From CALJFL01 sp039964455 (GTDB lineage Bacteria; Pseudomonadota; Gammaproteobacteria; Pseudomonadales; Halieaceae), in NCBI GenBank assembly GCA_039964455.1, contig JBDVXK010000003.1, positions 1 through 64,000 on the forward strand: 64,000 bases of DNA, read 5' to 3'. How positions within the stretch are numbered: position 1 is the stretch's first letter; each line of letters starts with the position of its first letter. The notes under the pieces are model-generated. The model was not told where the DNA came from. It was given only the letters and a program-made list of their open reading frames with translations, and made no database searches. The translations under genes and the position numbers were made by a program. Positions 8,322 to 16,341 of this stretch are shown one piece after another.

Positions 8322-8801
8322 TTAGCGATACTGCGCTGCTGTTATGAACTGCCCGAAAGCTTCACACCAGACAATTACCGTGTTGTAAGCGGAGACATCA
8401 ATACCATCCGGGACGGGCACGACGAAATTTTCGAAGGTTTTCACTGGGCCCAGCTGAACCATAGCAGATTTGAGTGTCTCAAAGGCCGCTTCGCTCTCCA
8501 CAAAATCTGGCGACAGATATAGACGATAATCCGGCCCTGGTGCAATACTGCCCACCAATGTAACTGACGCCTTGCCAACCGATACCTCACCCTCTCCCCA
8601 ATGCAGAAAGTCACTGTCGGCAAGGTCACGACGAAACTGTCCGCGGTATATGGATTGACTCTGCAGCTCGATAACTTTGGCTGATGATGGCGCTTCTGGT
8701 GCCATAAGGATTGGGAGCGCGTAAATACCTAGTGCGAAGCCGCCCGCTGCAAAAAGCAGGTGAGTTATGGTGAGGGTTAAATTTCTTAGCATGCCTGGCA
8801 T
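8322..8801 (-). CDS. DM13-domain membrane-anchored protein
   Basis: This 159-residue protein has an N-terminal membrane anchor or signal at about residues 10-30. A DM13 domain spans about 45-158, recognised by YRGQF, a GPDYRLYLS segment, FENFVVPVPDG and NTVIVWCEAFGQFITAAQYR. DM13 domains carry a conserved cysteine (here in WCEAF) and have been proposed to act in redox reactions; that role is not demonstrated for this protein. It is followed on the same strand by nothing close, and DUF1499 lies upstream with about 98 bp between. Confidence 0.8.
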   Translation of the reverse strand: MPGMLRNLTLTITHLLFAAGGFALGIYALPILMAPEAPSSAKVIELQSQSIYRGQFRRDLADSDFLHWGEGEVSVGKASVTLVGSIAPGPDYRLYLSPDFVESEAAFETLKSAMVQLGPVKTFENFVVPVPDGIDVSAYNTVIVWCEAFGQFITAAQYR

Positions 8802-8899
8802 TCTCTACTTCAACTTTTCTGAACATAACATAAGCGAGGAGGAAGCTGCCATTTAACACCAGTATGACTACACACCGTTAGGGAGAAGCTACTATTTTT

Positions 8900-9325
8900 T
8901 TAATGTACATGCAGCTGGCCACGAAGCATTTCTACCCTGCGGCGGTTTGTACCCATGTCGCCGATGCCCAGCCTGGAAGAGGAGCGCACGTGAATGACAT
9001 TCTTGCCCTCGATAAAGCGGAGCTGCACGTCGTCCTGAAAACGAATAAGCGGTGTTTTTACGATGGCCTGCATGAAGTCACCTGTATCGATCGTGATAGT
9101 CCAGTCTTTCTGTGCAGCAATCCATTGTTTGAGTTCTTGCCACTGTTGCGACGTGGCTTCCATCGGGGCGATGGCCTTGCCTCCCTCGGAGAGTTCACTA
9201 TTCACGCAATTGGGAAATGTCCCGCAATCAGGCAAAGCCGCGCCACTAGTCGGTTGATCCGGCGCACTGGTACAGCCAGCGAGGCAAACTACGATAAGAG
9301 GGTAAACAATGCGATATACTCTCAT
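8900..9325 (-). CDS. DUF1499 lipoprotein
   Basis: A 141-residue lipoprotein: residues 1-17 form a signal ending in the lipobox VCLAGC with the acylated cysteine at 18. The rest matches DUF1499, with PNCVNS near 38-43, FQDDVQLRF near 95-103 and the hallmark VRSSSRLGIGDMGTNRRRVE. The family has no settled function. It is divergent from the DUF547 gene at 9402 with only 76 bp between, so they share a short promoter region. Confidence 0.85.
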   Translation of the reverse strand: MRVYRIVYPLIVVCLAGCTSAPDQPTSGAALPDCGTFPNCVNSELSEGGKAIAPMEATSQQWQELKQWIAAQKDWTITIDTGDFMQAIVKTPLIRFQDDVQLRFIEGKNVIHVRSSSRLGIGDMGTNRRRVEMLRGQLHVH

Positions 9326-9401
9326 GGTGTCACAATCTCCTAAACGTTACCCATTACACTTTAACGTCCTACATCCACGTTAGGTATTAGCAAACCGCTT
9401 T

Positions 9402-10127
9402 ATGATTAGAATTTTTCCGCTTCTACTTTCTCTGTTACTGACATCAGACGTTGCCTTCGCCCAGCTAGATGCGACAGCCTGGGGCCGGCTACTCGACTCC
9501 GCGGTCGACAATGGGCAGGTGGATTATTCTCAGTGGCGGGATAACCCGGATTTTGACGCCGTCGTTGAGCAAGTGGCGCTGGCAGATGTCGGCGCCATGA
9601 ATCGTCAGCAGATACTGGCATTCTACATCAACGCATACAATATACTCGCCGCGCGCGGCATTCTCGACGGGCGCTCACCCGATGGCATACTGGGGCGATA
9701 CCTGTATTTCAAACGGGACACCTATATCGTGGCTGGCCAGCGCATAAGCCTGCACCAGTTGGAACACGATTGGATACGCCCATTGAAAGAGCCGCGTATA
9801 CATTTCGCCATCGTCTGTGCGAGCCAGTCCTGCCCCATCCTGAAGAGCGAGGCCTACACGGCAGATCGCCTCAACGAACAACTGGAGAATGCAGCGCGCG
9901 GGTTCGTCAATGACACCTCTCGCAACCGCTTTAACCTCGCCTCCGGACGCGCAGAACTTTCCAAAATCTTTGAATGGTTCGAGGAGGACTTCAAGGAAGA
10001 GTCGGGTTCTGTCCAGGCCTATCTTGCGCCAATGGTAAAAAGTGCAGAGGTTTCGTCGCTGTTGAGCCGCGACGGGTTCAAGATAAACCACCTTGAGTAT
10101 GACTGGAGCCTAAACGGTAATCTTTAG
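9402..10127 (+). CDS. Exported DUF547 protein
   Basis: This 241-residue protein has a signal peptide at residues 1-20 (ending VAFAQ). The DUF547 core follows, with LAFYINAYNILAARGI near 67-82, HFAIVCASQSCP near 135-146 and LSKIFEWFEEDF near 187-198. The conserved Cys-His-type residues of the family are present (CASQSC). DUF547 proteins are exported proteins of unknown biochemical role; some are fused to glutaredoxin or peptidase-like domains. The next element downstream is the degenerate repeat E8. Confidence 0.85.
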   Translation: MIRIFPLLLSLLLTSDVAFAQLDATAWGRLLDSAVDNGQVDYSQWRDNPDFDAVVEQVALADVGAMNRQQILAFYINAYNILAARGILDGRSPDGILGRYLYFKRDTYIVAGQRISLHQLEHDWIRPLKEPRIHFAIVCASQSCPILKSEAYTADRLNEQLENAARGFVNDTSRNRFNLASGRAELSKIFEWFEEDFKEESGSVQAYLAPMVKSAEVSSLLSRDGFKINHLEYDWSLNGNL

Positions 10128-10165
10128 CAGTCAGCGCATTACAGTCACTTAAACTTCGCGGTCAA

Positions 10166-10216
10166 GCATAGACTGCTGTCCGCTATTAGCCGCTATTAGC
10201 CGAAGGTTGGCGTTCC
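10166..10216. repeat. Degenerate palindromic element E8 with a local duplication
   Basis: Contains GTCCGCTATTAGCC in which GCTATTAGCC is repeated in tandem (10182-10201), then CGAAGGTTGGCGTTCC. This is a decayed left-type arm between DUF547 and the family copy B. Confidence 0.5.
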
Positions 10217-10248
10217 AGGGGCCGAAAGTGCGAGTATGTGTTTTCAGC

Positions 10249-10734
10249 TCATTGAGTATGTTTTTCCTTAGTAACCGAGGTCATTTCGCGCTCCATAAAC
10301 AGCTTGAATTCGCCCGCAAAATTGGCTCCCCCTTGCCTGACCCACCATTTCCGATAACCGTCGCTACTGACCCAGTAGTCGGCGATGGATTTAAATTCAT
10401 GCCAATCATCATCAGATATAGCCTTATTGCGATGCATGAAATAGGCTGCCGAAAGGAACCAACTGGCCTTAATAGCCAAGTTTGAAAATTGTAGATACTC
10501 GTCCTTGGACAGGGACTCGATGCTCTTACGCCCTGAAATCATAATTTGATTCAAATTCGGATTTGAGATGAGCAAGTCATTAAAGTCGGCCATCTTATCT
10601 GTGAGTCGTAATTTGGACTCTACTCGAGACGCGAGATTGCCTGCTTTCATTTGTAGACCAACGTAAACCAGCGAAGCCACAACCGCAAAGCCGCCGATAA
10701 GTTCTCCTATTGCGCCCCAATCCTGAAATGTCAT
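10249..10734 (-). CDS. Paralogous one-helix membrane protein, copy B (161 aa)
   Basis: Nearly identical to copy A at 6608-7093: I count about 12 substitutions in 161 residues, five of them in the last ten positions, and no gaps. It keeps the N-terminal pattern QDWGAIGELIGGFAVVASLV, the single helix at about 12-28 and the C-terminal YRKWWVRQGGANF. A CAAGGAT element (degenerate E9) lies 28 bp upstream of the start, the same spacing as in copy A. The two copies are 3.6 kb apart in the same orientation, so this is a recent duplication that included the upstream leader. The function is unknown. Confidence 0.75.
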   Translation of the reverse strand: MTFQDWGAIGELIGGFAVVASLVYVGLQMKAGNLASRVESKLRLTDKMADFNDLLISNPNLNQIMISGRKSIESLSKDEYLQFSNLAIKASWFLSAAYFMHRNKAISDDDWHEFKSIADYWVSSDGYRKWWVRQGGANFAGEFKLFMEREMTSVTKEKHTQ

Positions 10735-10761
10735 TTTTATGTGTCTCGGTATTGGATTTAT

Positions 10762-10800
10762 GGCAAGGATAACCTGAAGTCCGCTGTTACGCTAAAGCTG
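10762..10800. repeat. Degenerate palindromic element E9 with leader
   Basis: GGCAAGGATAACCTGAAGTC followed by CGCTGTTACGCTAAAGC. It corresponds to E6 in position and leader but the hairpin arm has decayed. Confidence 0.55.
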
Positions 10801-10839
10801 AAATAGGTAATAGGGATCGCTTCAGACAGAGTCACCCCT

Positions 10840-10971
10840 TTAAGACCGAGTGGTAATTGAGTTGCTCTCTGGCAATACAAGCTTGATAGCTGCCGGCAAC
10901 ACCTCAAACATCACCTTCTTGGTAGCGATAGGCTCTCCGTCGAGATTTATCGGAATATCCACATCCGCTTG
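10840..10971 (-). pseudogene. Remnant C-terminus of a YegS-type lipid kinase
   Basis: About 43 codons are open on the minus strand, ending at a TAA at 10840-10842, with an in-frame TAG immediately upstream. The peptide contains DVDIPINLDGEP and EVLPAAIKLVLP. This matches the extreme C-terminus of YegS/diacylglycerol-kinase-like proteins, where an INLDGEP segment is followed by an ILPAALR-like strand. The catalytic N-terminal two thirds is missing, so this is a relic. It explains part of the 307-bp gap before 11042. Confidence 0.6.
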
Positions 10972-11041
10972 CTACTGAGCTGAAAATAAATATATGTAAC
11001 AATAACCGGAGCTACCTACCCTTTTTAACGTGACCACGCCT

Positions 11042-11782
11042 ATGCCAATGCAATTATTAGTTCTAGTTTTAGCTGGTATGTTGAGCGCCTGTTCCACAAC
11101 CATACCGATAGACCCGCCTTCACAGTATGCCCCCACGGCGGCATCGCTAGACGAAGAGCAGCCAGAACGATTCTGGTGGCAGTTCCGTTTTAAACTCAAG
11201 TGGCCTAACGGCGAAGCGCCCCGGTTTTCCGATCATCTACTGATTGCAGATCAGATTATCGCCCCGGTGTTGAATCAATACGAAGAAGAATTGGGCCTGT
11301 GGCGATTTCATCGTCGCGCTGGCCGCGATGATGCGGGGCACCAATTAAGCCTGATTTTTTATACAGACGAAGAAGCTGCAAACGCTATTTCTGCCTCGAT
11401 GAATGAGAAAGCGCTTACACAATGGCTGGAGAGCAAGGAACTAATCGAGGCAACCCGCTTCAGTCGCCGCACCCAGACAGAATTAGCACATCTGGAGGAT
11501 ACCAGCGACTCGGCGTGGCCACTGGAGATACAGCGCTCCTGGCCGTACTTTATTATGGGCGTGAGTCAAACCTGGCTGCTGATGGTGCAGGAGCTCAGCG
11601 CCCGAGATCCTCTGCCGGCAGAAGCTGATTACAACGCACTTATCAGCCACTATGAGGCTGTGGATGGCGAGCTCACGAATCAGTGGCGCGATTTTGGTCA
11701 ACATGCCTACCTACACCACTTGAGCGCAGTGTTCGGATACCAGCCACTTAAACTTCGCAGTACCGAGTTAAGAAGCTTCTGA
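11042..11782 (+). CDS. Hypothetical lipoprotein (about 246 aa)
   Basis: Not recognised. The N-terminus is a lipoprotein signal with lipobox GMLSAC, so the mature protein would be anchored to a membrane. The mature part is rich in aromatic and acidic residues (ERFWWQFRFKLKWPNGEAPR) and contains a segment that could be a four-helix or alpha/beta domain. Three possible starts exist (GTG 11030, ATG 11042, ATG 11048); none has a strong ribosome site, and all keep the signal. It stands alone on the plus strand, with YchJ downstream. Confidence 0.65.
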   Translation: MPMQLLVLVLAGMLSACSTTIPIDPPSQYAPTAASLDEEQPERFWWQFRFKLKWPNGEAPRFSDHLLIADQIIAPVLNQYEEELGLWRFHRRAGRDDAGHQLSLIFYTDEEAANAISASMNEKALTQWLESKELIEATRFSRRTQTELAHLEDTSDSAWPLEIQRSWPYFIMGVSQTWLLMVQELSARDPLPAEADYNALISHYEAVDGELTNQWRDFGQHAYLHHLSAVFGYQPLKLRSTELRSF

Positions 11783-11910
11783 ATTTCATCACATAGAATC
11801 GCCAGTTGACCAACGGAATAGATGCTCTCAGTTGGAAACGCGTTTATCCGCAGTTGCATAGCTTCCGGAAATCATGCAACTCTGGCCATAGCGGACGAGA
11901 AGGTCAGCAA

Positions 11911-12327
11911 ATGGTATCGAAAAGCACCCCTGCCGAATCACAGCCGAAAGAAGCCCCTTGCGCTTGTGGCAGTAAGGCGAAAAGCCATGACTGCTGTGGC
12001 CGCTTTCTGAGTGGCGAAGCGATCCCGCAAACCGCCGAACAACTTATGCGCTCACGATACTGCGCGTTCGTACATTGCAATGAGGCGTATTTGTTATCAA
12101 CCTGGCACCCTGAAAAAAGGCCTAGCAGAGTCAGTTTCGATGATAAGCAGCGCTGGCTAGGCTTGAGTATTCGCTCTTCGGACTCAGGCGGGCCTGATGA
12201 TTCCAAAGGGGTCGTAGAGTTTGTCGCGCGCTATAAGGTTGATGGTAAGGGATATCGGCTACACGAAGTCAGCCAGTTCGAAAAAGTTGAAAATCGCTGG
12301 TATTACCTGCACGGAGAGCATTTGTAG
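11911..12327 (+). CDS. YchJ-family SEC-C zinc-motif protein (UPF0225)
   Basis: A 138-residue YchJ-like protein. Residues 14-29 contain CACGSKAKSHDCCGRFL, the cysteine cluster of the SEC-C-like motif expected to bind zinc. The NTF2-like domain follows, with LMRSRYCAFV and YLLSTWHPEKRPS. The start at 11911 is supported by AGAAGG eight bases upstream, whereas the longer frame from 11806 adds 35 residues unlike the family. The family has no proven function. The gene ends five bases from the stop of the convergent SphA-like gene. Confidence 0.85.
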   Translation: MVSKSTPAESQPKEAPCACGSKAKSHDCCGRFLSGEAIPQTAEQLMRSRYCAFVHCNEAYLLSTWHPEKRPSRVSFDDKQRWLGLSIRSSDSGGPDDSKGVVEFVARYKVDGKGYRLHEVSQFEKVENRWYYLHGEHL

Positions 12328-12331
12328 GACA

Positions 12332-13270
12332 CTACCAGTCCATGGCAAAACTGAAGAAAATATGATCCCCTTCGACACGGTTCTCCGCATGAAATTCATG
12401 CAGCCACTTCGCAATAAAGGTGACATTCTGGTCGCCTATATTCGTACTCCATAGCGCGGCTGGACCGATACCTGCGGCTTCCGCCTTGAAGTCGCCCAAC
12501 ACGGCTCCGTCACCACTGTCTCCAGTAAACTGCTTCAAATAGAAGCCCTGTAGCCCAAGTGCGAATGTGTCAGAAAAAAATTGGTTAAATGCGAAATCCA
12601 GGTGAAGTTCCTGACCTGTCTGATAATCGGTGTCGTCGTTTTCAGTGTTATAGATGTAGCCCAGGTTGAAAGAAAGATCTTTGCCTGTCTCAGGGTTCAA
12701 GTAAGTAAATGCTACGTTGGTGTCGAAGCTCCAGTAGTTGAGGCTTGCATTGATCGGGTTATCAATATCGTAGTCGCCAGTTGGGGCTACAATCAAATGC
12801 AACAGTGACCAATAATAGTTGTCATTTTGCCAGTACAACGCCAATGGAATAAGGGCAATATCTCCAAGACCGGATGCTGAATCATCAGTCTCAAAGTCCA
12901 ATCCGTTCAGGTCAATGTCTGTTTTTATATCCAGGCTAACGATTGGCATGAAGATGCCACCAGCATACTGGCCGCCGAATAGTTCGAAGTCAGGCTTATA
13001 CAACAGCGTTGTAAAGTTCATCAAGAAATCGAGATCAGTGTCTAATTGTAAAGCTCCCGATCGTAAGGATTCATCAATCTCTGCGCCATAGTAATAGGTG
13101 TCGTTACGAAGAGTCCAAGAGTCAGCTGGGGCCAACGCCATGCCAAAGTCACCATAGGTACCAGGCACGTAGTTACTGTAACCGCCCTCGGCGGCAAAGA
13201 CTCGCCCTACCAGCCCCATCATCGCTACAAAGGCCAGGACGCCAATGGGCAGGAATACTTTGTCTTTCAT
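12332..13270 (-). CDS. SphA/MetA-type outer-membrane beta-barrel protein
   Basis: This 312-residue protein has a signal peptide ending at about residue 26 (VFAAE). The rest is alternating amphipathic strands rich in Tyr, Phe, Asp and Gly, ending in the aromatic FFSFAMDW typical of barrels inserted by the Bam machinery. The sequence resembles the SphA / phenol-degradation MetA outer-membrane family (GLGDIALIPLALYWQNDNYY; LIVAPTGDYD). Such proteins are thought to pass hydrophobic or aromatic substrates. It is seven bases downstream of the gene at 13278, so both are probably co-transcribed. Confidence 0.75.
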   Translation of the reverse strand: MKDKVFLPIGVLAFVAMMGLVGRVFAAEGGYSNYVPGTYGDFGMALAPADSWTLRNDTYYYGAEIDESLRSGALQLDTDLDFLMNFTTLLYKPDFELFGGQYAGGIFMPIVSLDIKTDIDLNGLDFETDDSASGLGDIALIPLALYWQNDNYYWSLLHLIVAPTGDYDIDNPINASLNYWSFDTNVAFTYLNPETGKDLSFNLGYIYNTENDDTDYQTGQELHLDFAFNQFFSDTFALGLQGFYLKQFTGDSGDGAVLGDFKAEAAGIGPAALWSTNIGDQNVTFIAKWLHEFHAENRVEGDHIFFSFAMDW

Positions 13271-13277
13271 ACGCTGG

Positions 13278-13778
13278 CTACTCTGAAAATACTCGGCCGG
13301 GGATAGGTAATGGCGATATTAGTTGCTTATTAACGTCTTCGATGGCGCTTTGCGCTGTACCAAGCGCTTCTTGCGCAAAGAGCTGCTGTATTGAGCGCTC
13401 ATGCTCAACCATCATATCTGCCAGCTCTTTGTATTCCGGCGGTGCTATATCTGCGATCTCCTGATACTTATCAACGTATGGGCCTAATGCTTGCCCCAGC
13501 AAATCCATGCTGCCCTGCCAATCAAGCGTCTCAACCAGCTGACCAAGGCCAACTCCGGCCTCGCGGGACTCCTCTGATTCACGAATATCAATGCCCAGCT
13601 GAATCAATACGGGTCGCAGGCGCGCCTTGGTTTCGGTCTCTAATTGCAGCGCCGTACCCAGTAGATATTGCTGCCACGGGCTTCGAAACCTGGATAGCAA
13701 GCAATTAATTGCCACCTCCCCAGTAACCTCGCCTTGGTACTGCTCCGATAGCCCTGCTTTATAGCCTTCTAAAGACAT
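13278..13778 (-). CDS. Hypothetical helical protein (166 aa)
   Basis: Not recognised. The sequence is almost entirely helical, with evenly spaced Glu/Gln/Leu, and contains LQLETETKARLRPVLIQLG and MMVEHERSIQQLFAQEA. This is reminiscent of a ferritin-like four-helix bundle, but without a clear metal-binding ExxH pair in both halves, so I do not assign that fold. It has no signal peptide. The stop lies seven bases before the SphA-like gene start, implying a two-gene operon. Confidence 0.55.
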   Translation of the reverse strand: MSLEGYKAGLSEQYQGEVTGEVAINCLLSRFRSPWQQYLLGTALQLETETKARLRPVLIQLGIDIRESEESREAGVGLGQLVETLDWQGSMDLLGQALGPYVDKYQEIADIAPPEYKELADMMVEHERSIQQLFAQEALGTAQSAIEDVNKQLISPLPIPGRVFSE

Positions 13779-13916
13779 CTATTTTTACCTTGTCTACAAC
13801 GTAAGTAAGGAACCGTTGACAGTGCAGCTTGCGGTTGGATAATTGTGGTGCCTGTGCGTCAGGGTTACTCTCACAATATTAACAATGCCAAGATACCCAA
13901 ACACTATAGACATATC

Positions 13917-14306
13917 TTAATGGTTATTATCCCGCATTGCCCTCAGAGCAAATACGCCTAATCCACTGCCTATTATTTCAAGTACCAGATAGGCATACAT
14001 CAAGAAGTTACCTGCACCATCGACATAAAGTCCGATTGTGCGAGTAATCGCCATGCAGGAGAGTACCAGAACGACGATCACCAAACTGGGCCTGACTTGA
14101 CCAATAGAGTGAAGGTAAAAAAGCATCACCCCCACAGCGACTGTCATCCCTCCATAGGTTGCGCGAAAGTCTACAAGTGCCGAAACTCCAACTGGCTCAC
14201 TTTCAGTTACGAGACGGGCCATCTCTCCTGGATAAATTGTGAATGCAATCCCGTAGAGGAGGAAAAATCCGGCAGCAAGGTAAATGACGAAAGTCTGGAA
14301 GTTCAT
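13917..14306 (-). CDS. DUF4345-like small membrane protein
   Basis: This 129-residue protein has four predicted membrane helices (about residues 5-25, 46-67, 73-93 and 103-122). The segment VDFRATYGGMTVAVGVMLFY matches the LRAxYGG-type motif of DUF4345 proteins. The family function is unknown. It is followed upstream by the truncated SDR on the same strand, 30 bp away. Confidence 0.7.
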   Translation of the reverse strand: MNFQTFVIYLAAGFFLLYGIAFTIYPGEMARLVTESEPVGVSALVDFRATYGGMTVAVGVMLFYLHSIGQVRPSLVIVVLVLSCMAITRTIGLYVDGAGNFLMYAYLVLEIIGSGLGVFALRAMRDNNH

Positions 14307-14336
14307 ACTTTTAACTCCGTGATTAGTTCACACCGC

Positions 14337-14729
14337 TTAAAATCGATCAGGCCGAAAAGTTGCGTCATGGCCACCGTCGACGAACAAGACTGAACCGGAG
14401 ATGAATGAGGCGTTCTCACTGAGCAAGAACGCTACGGCATTAGCCTGATCTTCGGGTAAGCCGGCGCGCCCCACTGGAATTGAGTTTACAAACTGTTGTA
14501 TCGCCTCTCGGTATCTGGGATCGGCAAGTCCGGATTTCGTCATACCTGTTTCGGTGTAACCTGGCGCGATCGCGTTGATTCTTACGCCTGATTTTGCAGC
14601 AGCCGGACTCAAATGCCGCATCCACCTGCCAAGCGCCTGCTTGCCGCCTCCATAGGCGCTTTGACCGTCAATTTCCGCAACTGCTTTTCCAATACCGCTG
14701 GCACTACCTGTCACTGCGTAAATAGGCAT
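14337..14729 (-). pseudogene. Short-chain dehydrogenase with its middle deleted
   Basis: The frame starts at ATG 14729 with AGGAGA upstream. It encodes the SDR cofactor motif TGSASGIGKAV, then jumps directly to GQSAYGGGKQALGRWM (the catalytic YxxxK) and a normal C-terminus (NAIAPGYTETGM; FISGSVLFVDGGHDATF). About 110-120 residues that should carry the rest of the Rossmann domain, the NNAG motif and the catalytic serine are missing, leaving about 130 of some 250 residues. The deletion kept the reading frame. The protein cannot be a working dehydrogenase. The upstream frame is fused to a piece of the paralogous membrane family (14730-14843). Confidence 0.8.
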
Positions 14730-14843
14730 AGTTTCTCCTGAATTGCTTATTTTTCTATCTTTGCCGCGATCCAAGAGCAGCGAAAAGATAACGCCGATTC
14801 CACCTAGAAGTTCACCAACATTCGCTAATTGATTGAGTTCCAT
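14730..14843 (-). pseudogene. N-terminal fragment of the one-helix membrane protein family
   Basis: The first 24 codons (MELNQLANVGELLGGIGVIF then SLLL) match the family N-terminus, then the sequence departs (DRGKDRKISNSGET) and runs in frame into the broken SDR. The upstream CAAGGATAGACC leader of element E10 is 28 bp from the start codon, as in the intact copies. So a family gene was cut just after its membrane helix and joined to the SDR ribosome-binding region. Together they form a 168-codon open frame. Confidence 0.65.
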
Positions 14844-14870
14844 ACTGACATAGCCCTGCTATTAGTCCTG

Positions 14871-14973
14871 AAACAAGGATAGACCGATGTCTGCTTTAAG
14901 GCGAAAGTGGACATTAATGGCCCTGAATGAGCCTGGGGCTGGAATGTCCGCCATCACCTCACAGGGGACGTTA
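14871..14973. repeat. Palindromic element E10, the most complete copy
   Basis: In order: ACAAGGATAGACCGATG, the left arm (CTTTAAGGCGAAAGTGGACA then TTAATGG), the centre CCCTGAATGAGCCTGGGGCT, and the right arm (AATGTCCGCCATCACCTC then ACAGGGGACGTTA). At about 103 bp it shows the full layout: leader, hairpin, GC-rich centre, hairpin. The following 14974-15119 holds no gene I recognise; a short minus-strand open stretch there is unassigned. Confidence 0.8.
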
Positions 14974-15119
14974 AAAAAGTCACAAGTAAGTCATCTTGAG
15001 GGTTGCCTCAGAGCCGATTGCAGACGCTCAGGAACCGCAGGAACGGGTGCTGGCCGCCAGACCAGTCCACCAGCTCCCGAAGCAATCAGCTTGAATACAC
15101 TGGCATGGATCTAGTTAAA

Positions 15120-16163
15120 TTATTTGGCGATGACCTTTCCATCGGGTTGGGCCATGAAAGCATCTGCATCAGGCTCGTATGCCCTCAAAACTATGTTCCA
15201 AGGCTTAGGTGCCTGAAGATAATTTGAGGCACCTTTCGCGCATTCAATTGGCCCAACTGTGACTTCAATGCGGTCTGCACTTTGACTTTTTACCGTGTTG
15301 TGTTCATCGGCCATAAGGAACATGTCCTTGCCGTAGATAGTGAGACTGTAAAAACCATTTGCATCGGTGTTTATTGGCGGCGCTTCGACCGTCACCGTGC
15401 TGCACTCAACAGATTCAGGCCCGGGAATAAGCTTGTAGGCAGCCCGCGCTGGACCACTCAAGCCCCACCCGCCGGCACTAATAAGAGTGTACTTCTCCCA
15501 GTCTGTGACTTGATCAACTGACTCGACCATCCCGCCGGTACTATCTATAGGGGTTTTAGCGAATTCGTTTTTCAACGCTGCTCGTGTGGCTAAGAGTTTA
15601 TCTAGGTCGTAGTTCGGGATAGGGTTCGCGTTTACTGCCTCAACGCTCAACTCATCAGCGATGACCTTGATCTGAGTCTCTGCGTCCGCCTTACCATCAA
15701 CACCAATGCGAACCAATATTCCTATATGATCATCAAACTGTCCCGCGGGGAACTTGTAAACTCCTCCCCTATTTAGGTGGACAGGTGTTGTATGGGTGTC
15801 CAGGTTTATTATTTGGGCTGTAACCAAACGCGTGTCATCAACGGGAAGGTTGAGAGTGAAGCCCCCCGTGGTGTCCACTGCCGCGGCCGTGTAAAGAACA
15901 TTCACGTTGGGAGTGGTGAGAATCTGGTTGTCGACGCTCGCGATAGTTGGAGTATTGAAAGTGTTGACCCCATTGCTCTTCACCAGATTGGCTGCAAAGT
16001 CTAGCCCCTCAGCCCGGATGAACTCCTCTGCGGTCATGCCTGTAGCCTCAGGTCGGGTACCCCATTCGGTGGTGTTCACTGCCTCTGCTGCGAACGATGT
16101 GTGCGCACCCACGCTAGTGAGTAGAAGTGCTAGAACCATATAAAACCTAAATGCTAATTTCAT
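15120..16163 (-). CDS. Exported DUF1254/DUF1214 protein
   Basis: A 347-residue protein with a signal peptide at residues 1-26 (ending SFAAE). It carries both DUF1254 hallmarks (TTPNVNVLYTAAAVDTTGG; PAGQFDDHIGILVR) and the C-terminal DUF1214 part (GFYSLTIYGKDMFLM; PWNIVLRAYEPD). The function is unknown; paralogues are often exported in marine bacteria. ATG 16163 is supported by AGGAA upstream and by the signal peptide; the longer frame to 16247 is unlikely. E10 lies downstream. Confidence 0.85.
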   Translation of the reverse strand: MKLAFRFYMVLALLLTSVGAHTSFAAEAVNTTEWGTRPEATGMTAEEFIRAEGLDFAANLVKSNGVNTFNTPTIASVDNQILTTPNVNVLYTAAAVDTTGGFTLNLPVDDTRLVTAQIINLDTHTTPVHLNRGGVYKFPAGQFDDHIGILVRIGVDGKADAETQIKVIADELSVEAVNANPIPNYDLDKLLATRAALKNEFAKTPIDSTGGMVESVDQVTDWEKYTLISAGGWGLSGPARAAYKLIPGPESVECSTVTVEAPPINTDANGFYSLTIYGKDMFLMADEHNTVKSQSADRIEVTVGPIECAKGASNYLQAPKPWNIVLRAYEPDADAFMAQPDGKVIAK

Positions 16164-16296
16164 CAGCAACGTTCCTATTTTAAAAAAAGTTAAAATTCTC
16201 TGACTGCAGATACTCTGTAGAGCAGTAAGAGAGTTCAAAAAAACCACGTTAGGTTAAGGTATTCTAAATACGCAGGTCTAGCAATTTAAGCCAGCC

Positions 16297-16327
16297 CTAA
16301 CGTCCGCTGTCACCTCATAAGCGACAT
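16297..16327. repeat. Palindromic element E11 (right arm only)
   Basis: CTAACGTCCGCTGTCACCTC followed by ATAAGCGACAT. It lies 15 bp beyond the stop of the gene at 16342-16896, while the matching opposite arm E12 is upstream of that gene. The pair therefore brackets it. Confidence 0.7.
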
Positions 16328-16341
16328 GGGCAGGTGTCAGC

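Noticed and set aside
8903..9343. 146-codon plus-strand frame
   Set aside because: It is the antisense of the well-supported DUF1499 lipoprotein gene.
14974..15119. Short minus-strand open stretch after element E10
   Set aside because: It reads about 36 residues to a stop without a start or any recognisable motif, so I do not call it a gene or a relic.
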